Assembly: GCF_014650435.1 (NCBI RefSeq) | Contig: NZ_BMUY01000004.1 | Span: forward strand, 1-64,000 | Origin: Streptomyces tendae | GTDB lineage: Bacteria > Actinomycetota > Actinomycetes > Streptomycetales > Streptomycetaceae | DNA length: 64,000 nucleotides | Reading direction: 5' to 3' | In this document: positions 61,095-64,000 of the stretch, piece after piece | Layout: each line of letters opens with the position of its first letter | How positions within the stretch are numbered: position 1 is the stretch's first letter | The notes under the pieces: model-generated | The model's input: the letters and a program-made list of their open reading frames with translations, nothing else | The model's database searches: none | What the model was told of the DNA's origin: nothing | Made by a program: the position numbers and the translations under genes

Positions 61095-61520
61095 GTGGAC
61101 TATGGCGACAAGCTCTTCTGGCTCGCGGTTGTGATTCAACGCAAGTACGCACAGATCTGCGCCGAGTTCGATCTGACCCCCTCGCAGGCCACGCTGCTCT
61201 GCGCAGTCAGGAACGAGCCGCGACAGATGGCCGACCTCGCCGCGTCGTTGGGTATGACCAAGAACGCATTGAGCCAGCTGGTCGATCGCACCGCGCGGCG
61301 TGAGCTGGTCGGCCGGGCAAGCTCGGCGCAGGACCGACGGGTCGTCATGCTCAGTGCGACCCCCACGGGGAAGGTGCTGGGTGAGGCCGTTTACGCCGAA
61401 ATCGCCAAGCGCCTGCCCGAGATCGCGAGGAACCTCGACGCCGACGACCAGCGCGACTTCGCACGCTTGGCCACCGCCGTCGTGGACACCTCGGACCTCT
61501 CTCCGCCCACCTCGGCCTGA
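61095..61520 (+). CDS. MarR-family transcriptional regulator
   Basis: 141 residues. The wHTH is FDLTPSQATLLCAVRNEPRQ, MADLAASLGMTKNALSQLVD, RTARRELVGRASSAQDRRVV, MLSATPTGKVLGEAV, a textbook MarR layout with the wing SSAQDRR. GTG at 61095 has GGGAGG five bases upstream; longer starts run into Arg-rich non-coding sequence. It precedes the NmrA gene on the same strand by 98 bp, and that gap holds a 15-bp palindrome over a good promoter, so it very likely represses that gene. Confidence 0.9.
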   Translation: MDYGDKLFWLAVVIQRKYAQICAEFDLTPSQATLLCAVRNEPRQMADLAASLGMTKNALSQLVDRTARRELVGRASSAQDRRVVMLSATPTGKVLGEAVYAEIAKRLPEIARNLDADDQRDFARLATAVVDTSDLSPPTSA

Positions 61521-61555
61521 CCCGTCACGCCGTGAGGTCCCGATGCATCCATGCC

Positions 61556-61600
61556 TTGACGCAGTTCATGTCGTGAACTAATTTCGTTCACGACATGAAC
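61556..61600 (+). promoter_or_regulatory. Promoter TTGACG-N17-TAATTT with 15-bp operator repeat
   Basis: -35 TTGACG at 61556-61561 and -10 TAATTT at 61579-61584 are 17 bp apart. A perfect inverted repeat flanks the -10: GTTCATGTCGTGAAC at 61564-61578 and its reverse complement at 61586-61600. Binding would block the promoter of the NmrA gene, whose start lies about 28 bp after the expected transcription start. Confidence 0.8.
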
Positions 61601-61618
61601 CAGTGAAGGGTGGCAGCG

Positions 61619-62509
61619 ATGAGCACACAGAAGACCGGCACGATCGCAGTCTTCGGCGCGACGGGGCAGCAGGGCGGGGCGGTGGTCGATGCGCTGCTGG
61701 ACCACAAGGCGCGGGTGCGGGCACTGGTCCGCGACCCGCAGTCCGGCCGGGCTCTGGCCCTGGCCGCCCGCGGCGTCGAGCTGGCGGCCGTCCGGGCCGA
61801 CGACCCGGCGTCGCTGGCGACCGCGCTGGCGGCGGTCGAGGGGTTCTACTTCATGACCCCGGAGGCGAACAGCCTCGAAGAGGTCGAGGCGGAGATCCGC
61901 ATCGGTACCGCACTCGTCGACGCGGCGGCCGGGGCGGGCGTCCCGCACGTCGTGTTCAACTCGGTCTTCGGAGCGGACCGGGAGTCGGGTGTGCCGCACC
62001 ACGACTCGAAGCACGCGATCGAGGAGCACCTGAGGAAGTCCGGCCTCAGGGCCTCGATGGTTCGCGCGACCGCGTTCATGGAGAACTTCACGAACGTGAT
62101 GGCACCGAGCCTGGAGCAGGGAGAGATCGTGCTGAGGCTGCCGCTGCCGGAGGACGTCCCCCTGAAGATGATCTCGGTCAGGGACATCGGCCGGGTCGCC
62201 GCCGCGCTCCTGCTCGACACCGCGCAGGCTCCCGGCGGAGCCGTCGAGCTCGTCGGCGACGAGCTGACGGGCCCCCAGATCGCCGCGGCGTTCGGCGCGC
62301 GCAGCGGGCTCCCGGCACGATACGAGGTCCTCCCGTTGAGCGTGCTCCCCACCGACCTCGACAGGGTGATGTTCCGCGAGTTCGCGAAGGCGGCCGAACA
62401 CCCCTCGGGCCCGTCGGTGGTGCGCTCGATCGAGCCGGCCACCCTGGATCTGGCCGAGTGGATCCGGGCTTCCGGCTGGACCGCGCCGACCAACGTGGCT
62501 GGTTCCTGA
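61619..62509 (+). CDS. NmrA-like/NAD(P)-binding atypical SDR
   Basis: 296 residues. TIAVFGATGQQGGAVVDALL is the NAD(P) turn; EGFYFMTPEANSLEEVEAEI, GVPHVVFNSVFGAD, KHAIEEHLRKSGLRASMVRA TAFMENFTNVMAP and DIGRVAAALLLD follow the NmrA/HSCARG pattern. Members sense NADP state or act as quinone/azo-type reductases. It is controlled by the promoter-operator above and probably by the MarR protein; typical MarR-NmrA pairs respond to electrophiles or phenolics. Stop at 62507-62509. Confidence 0.87.
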   Translation: MSTQKTGTIAVFGATGQQGGAVVDALLDHKARVRALVRDPQSGRALALAARGVELAAVRADDPASLATALAAVEGFYFMTPEANSLEEVEAEIRIGTALVDAAAGAGVPHVVFNSVFGADRESGVPHHDSKHAIEEHLRKSGLRASMVRATAFMENFTNVMAPSLEQGEIVLRLPLPEDVPLKMISVRDIGRVAAALLLDTAQAPGGAVELVGDELTGPQIAAAFGARSGLPARYEVLPLSVLPTDLDRVMFREFAKAAEHPSGPSVVRSIEPATLDLAEWIRASGWTAPTNVAGS

Positions 62510-62580
62510 GCCCCGGCCGCGACGCACGCCCCGCGATCGTGCCCACGCTCTCGGCGCTCTGGGCGCGGCAACGCATCCGC

Positions 62581-62703
62581 CAACGGTTGTGGACCAACGG
62601 CGTGCTCGTGGCGGCGCGAGGGATCCACCAGAGCTTCGGTTTCACCCCCGCCGACGTGGAGCGCCACCACAGCTACGGCCATGACCTCGTCGGCCAGAAC
62701 TGA
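62581..62703 (+). pseudogene. GNAT acetyltransferase C-terminal remnant
   Basis: QRLWTNGVLVAARGIHQSFG FTPADVERHHSYGHDLVGQN followed by TGA. This is the closing strand-helix of GNAT enzymes, in particular of the MarR-GNAT fusion type (consensus LWTNxxLxxARxIYxxxGFxLxxExxHxSFGxDLVGQ). Nothing of the acetyl-CoA loop remains. A relic of a deletion after the NmrA gene. Confidence 0.65.
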
Positions 62704-63091
62704 ACCCTCGGCCTGCACCCCGACACGCCGGACTCTTCCGCGCGCCGCACAGGGCCCAGGAGAGCCGCCCGTGAACCGGCCGGCTCTGCCGGAGACGCCG
62801 CCACCGACCCGCCGCGACCCCGACGGCGGTCTCCCGCTGCACGGCCGGCGTTTCGACGACCCTGTCACGCTTGTCGACTCCGTCGACAACACCGCCCAGG
62901 GCCTGATCGACCTCTTCACCGAGCACGGCCGGTGAGCCCGTGACCGACGCGCCGCCTGGGCCTGCGCCGGGCAGGTCAAGCGCGTCCGACTTGCCATCAC
63001 CGCAAGGTTCCGTGCCAAGCGCGAAGCTCCTGGCAAGACTGCCGGCCCAGGCGTCTCGCCACTGCTCCGCTCTCCTCAGGATGAGAAGCAC
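62704..63091. other. Intergenic with a possible short coding remnant
   Basis: Between 62772 and 62935 a short plus-strand frame from GTG reads VNRPALPETPPPTRRDPDGG then DDPVTLVDSVDNTAQGLIDL FTEHGR. It has no clear family and a weak start (GGAGAGCC). Nothing else is visible to 63091. Confidence 0.35.
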
Positions 63092-63501
63092 ATGATCACT
63101 GCACAACGACCGCCGTGCCGCGCCCTCCGCACCACGCACCCGGTGGCAACCGTCGTCCTCGCCTTCCTGCTCATCCTGGCCACCGCGGCCTGTTCCACGC
63201 CGACGACACGTCAGGACGTTCCCGCCCACGCCGCCGCCACACAGGACGATCCCCGCTTCGAGGGCACCTTCCGTCACGAGTTCGCCGAGGTCGACGCGTC
63301 CGCATGCACTACGTGACGGGCGGCAGGGGCACACCGGTCGTGTTGATCCACGGCTGGCCGCAGACCTGGTACGGCTGGTGGGCGATCATGCCGGAACTCG
63401 CCGAACACCAACGGCGCCGGGGGCGTCCGGGCCTTCAGAAGTTCATGCAGGAAATGGCGGAGGGGCTGGCCCGCCGCGCCGAGGAGTTCCGCGGCGACTG
63501 A
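63092..63501 (+). pseudogene. Secreted alpha/beta hydrolase (epoxide-hydrolase-like), broken
   Basis: The first frame gives a lipoprotein-type signal (VATVVLAFLLILATAAC) and FEGTFRHEFAEVDAS, then stops. One base missing near 63298 moves the expected continuation to another frame: RMHYVTGGRGTPVVLIHGWP QTWYGWWAIMPELAEH, the oxyanion HGWPQ of epoxide hydrolases. This jumps directly to a C-terminal tail (LQKFMQEMAEGLARRAEEFR), lacking about 200 residues including the nucleophile. So both a frameshift and a large internal deletion. Confidence 0.7.
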
Positions 63502-63532
63502 GCGAAGCCTGGGCCGCCGGGCCCGCCGGGGC

Positions 63533-64000
63533 TCAGCCCACCGGCTTCGCGCCCTCCTCCGCTCGCCGCTGCGCCGGTGTCCTGGAGCGAGCGAGCCCCT
63601 CCTGCTCGTCCGGACACAGGCACTCGATCAGGTAGTCGCCCGTGTCCGGGGCACGGGTCACTCCGTGGGTCTCGCTGCCGAAGCCGGGGAAGCGGCGGTC
63701 GAAGGCTTCCAGGGCGCCGAGATAGCGCAGGAGGGGCCCGTTCTCCTCTCCCACGCTCTCGCCCGGCATGAGGACCGGGATGCCGGGCGGCGTCACCGTG
63801 ACCATCGCCGCGGCGACCCGGCCCGGTGCGTCCGCCAGGCGGATGCGTTCCGTGCCGCCACGGATCAGCCGCTGGTAACAGAGCTGGGGCGGGGCCACCG
63901 GCTCCGGGAGTCGTCGAAAGGCAGTGTCGAGCAGCTCGACCAGGCGGGTCTCGCGCAGGTGGTCGTGCATCTCCTGGCAGAGGTCGCGCAGACTCCGCCC
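63533..64000 (-). CDS. Orn/Lys/Arg decarboxylase, C-terminal part (runs off the window)
   Basis: The minus strand is open to the right edge and ends at 63533. About 155 residues are visible: LCQEMHDHLRETRLVELLDT, VAPPQLCYQRLIRGGTERIR, VTVTPPGIPVLMPGESVGEE and the closing DTGDYLIECLCPDEQEG. This is the C-terminal domain of PLP-dependent ornithine/lysine/arginine decarboxylases; PPGIPxLxPGE is diagnostic. The wing and PLP domains lie beyond 64000. Apparently intact in what is seen. Confidence 0.85.
   Translation of the reverse strand, partial: GRSLRDLCQEMHDHLRETRLVELLDTAFRRLPEPVAPPQLCYQRLIRGGTERIRLADAPGRVAAAMVTVTPPGIPVLMPGESVGEENGPLLRYLGALEAFDRRFPGFGSETHGVTRAPDTGDYLIECLCPDEQEGLARSRTPAQRRAEEGAKPVG

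Overview
The window is very GC-rich and its codon use, start codons (ATG, GTG, TTG), stem-loop terminators without T-tracts, rare TTA codons and gene families (RacP, SCO2400-like, ScbR-like and many one- or two-component regulators) point to a Streptomyces or close relative. The mix of insertion sequences, broken genes, lineage-specific regulators and lipid or natural-product genes suggests accessory chromosome, perhaps an arm region, with an occasional core gene (rarA at 29.3-30.6 kb).

Layout. 1-10.8 kb is a decaying accessory region: short tandem repeats, an IS630 remnant, a RacP gene and a serine hydrolase gene each interrupted by an in-frame TAG, two intact transposases (IS5-type and IS4/IS701-like), a frameshifted zinc-ribbon/proline-rich protein, an MFS exporter with a divergent TetR regulator, and a broken ABC transporter. 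11.2-29.2 kb is the centrepiece: a PUFA-synthase-type (secondary lipid) gene set. It comprises a PfaD enoyl reductase, a PfaA-like KS-AT-ACP-KR-DH protein with one ACP, and a PfaC-like KS-CLF-AT-DH-DH protein. These are preceded by a stand-alone thioester reductase that carries two TTA codons and, divergently, a WS/DGAT-type acyltransferase. Together they could make a polyketide-like fatty acyl chain, release it reductively and esterify it.

29.3-39.8 kb holds rarA, two coupled MmcQ/YjbR genes with a divergent AraC regulator, a NarL-type two-component system facing a small DUF6223-like membrane protein, a TTA-containing HAD phosphatase, a butyrolactone-receptor-like TetR regulator, a truncated MFS gene, and a run of three envelope genes (membrane protein, cupredoxin, COG4315-type lipoprotein). 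40.0-43.6 kb is a compact lipid/meroterpenoid set: a UbiA prenyltransferase divergent from a type III PKS, an ICMT-family methyltransferase and an FAD enzyme, resembling the srsABC phenolic-lipid operon plus a prenyltransferase. 43.6-48.2 kb is a pterin operon: GTP cyclohydrolase I, an FAD/NAD reductase, a FolP2-type dihydropteroate-synthase homologue and a RibD-type reductase. It faces a Cys-rich HTH regulator across an operator-like palindrome.

48.3-64 kb is mixed: broken SDR39U1 epimerase, SnoaL-like protein, PAS-GAF-SpoIIE phosphatase, AraC/SDR pair, MMPL transporter with a coupled NarL two-component system, TetR/enoyl-CoA hydratase pair, MarR regulator with a clear promoter-operator before an NmrA-family gene, more pseudogene fragments, and the C-terminal part of an Orn/Lys/Arg decarboxylase running off the right edge.
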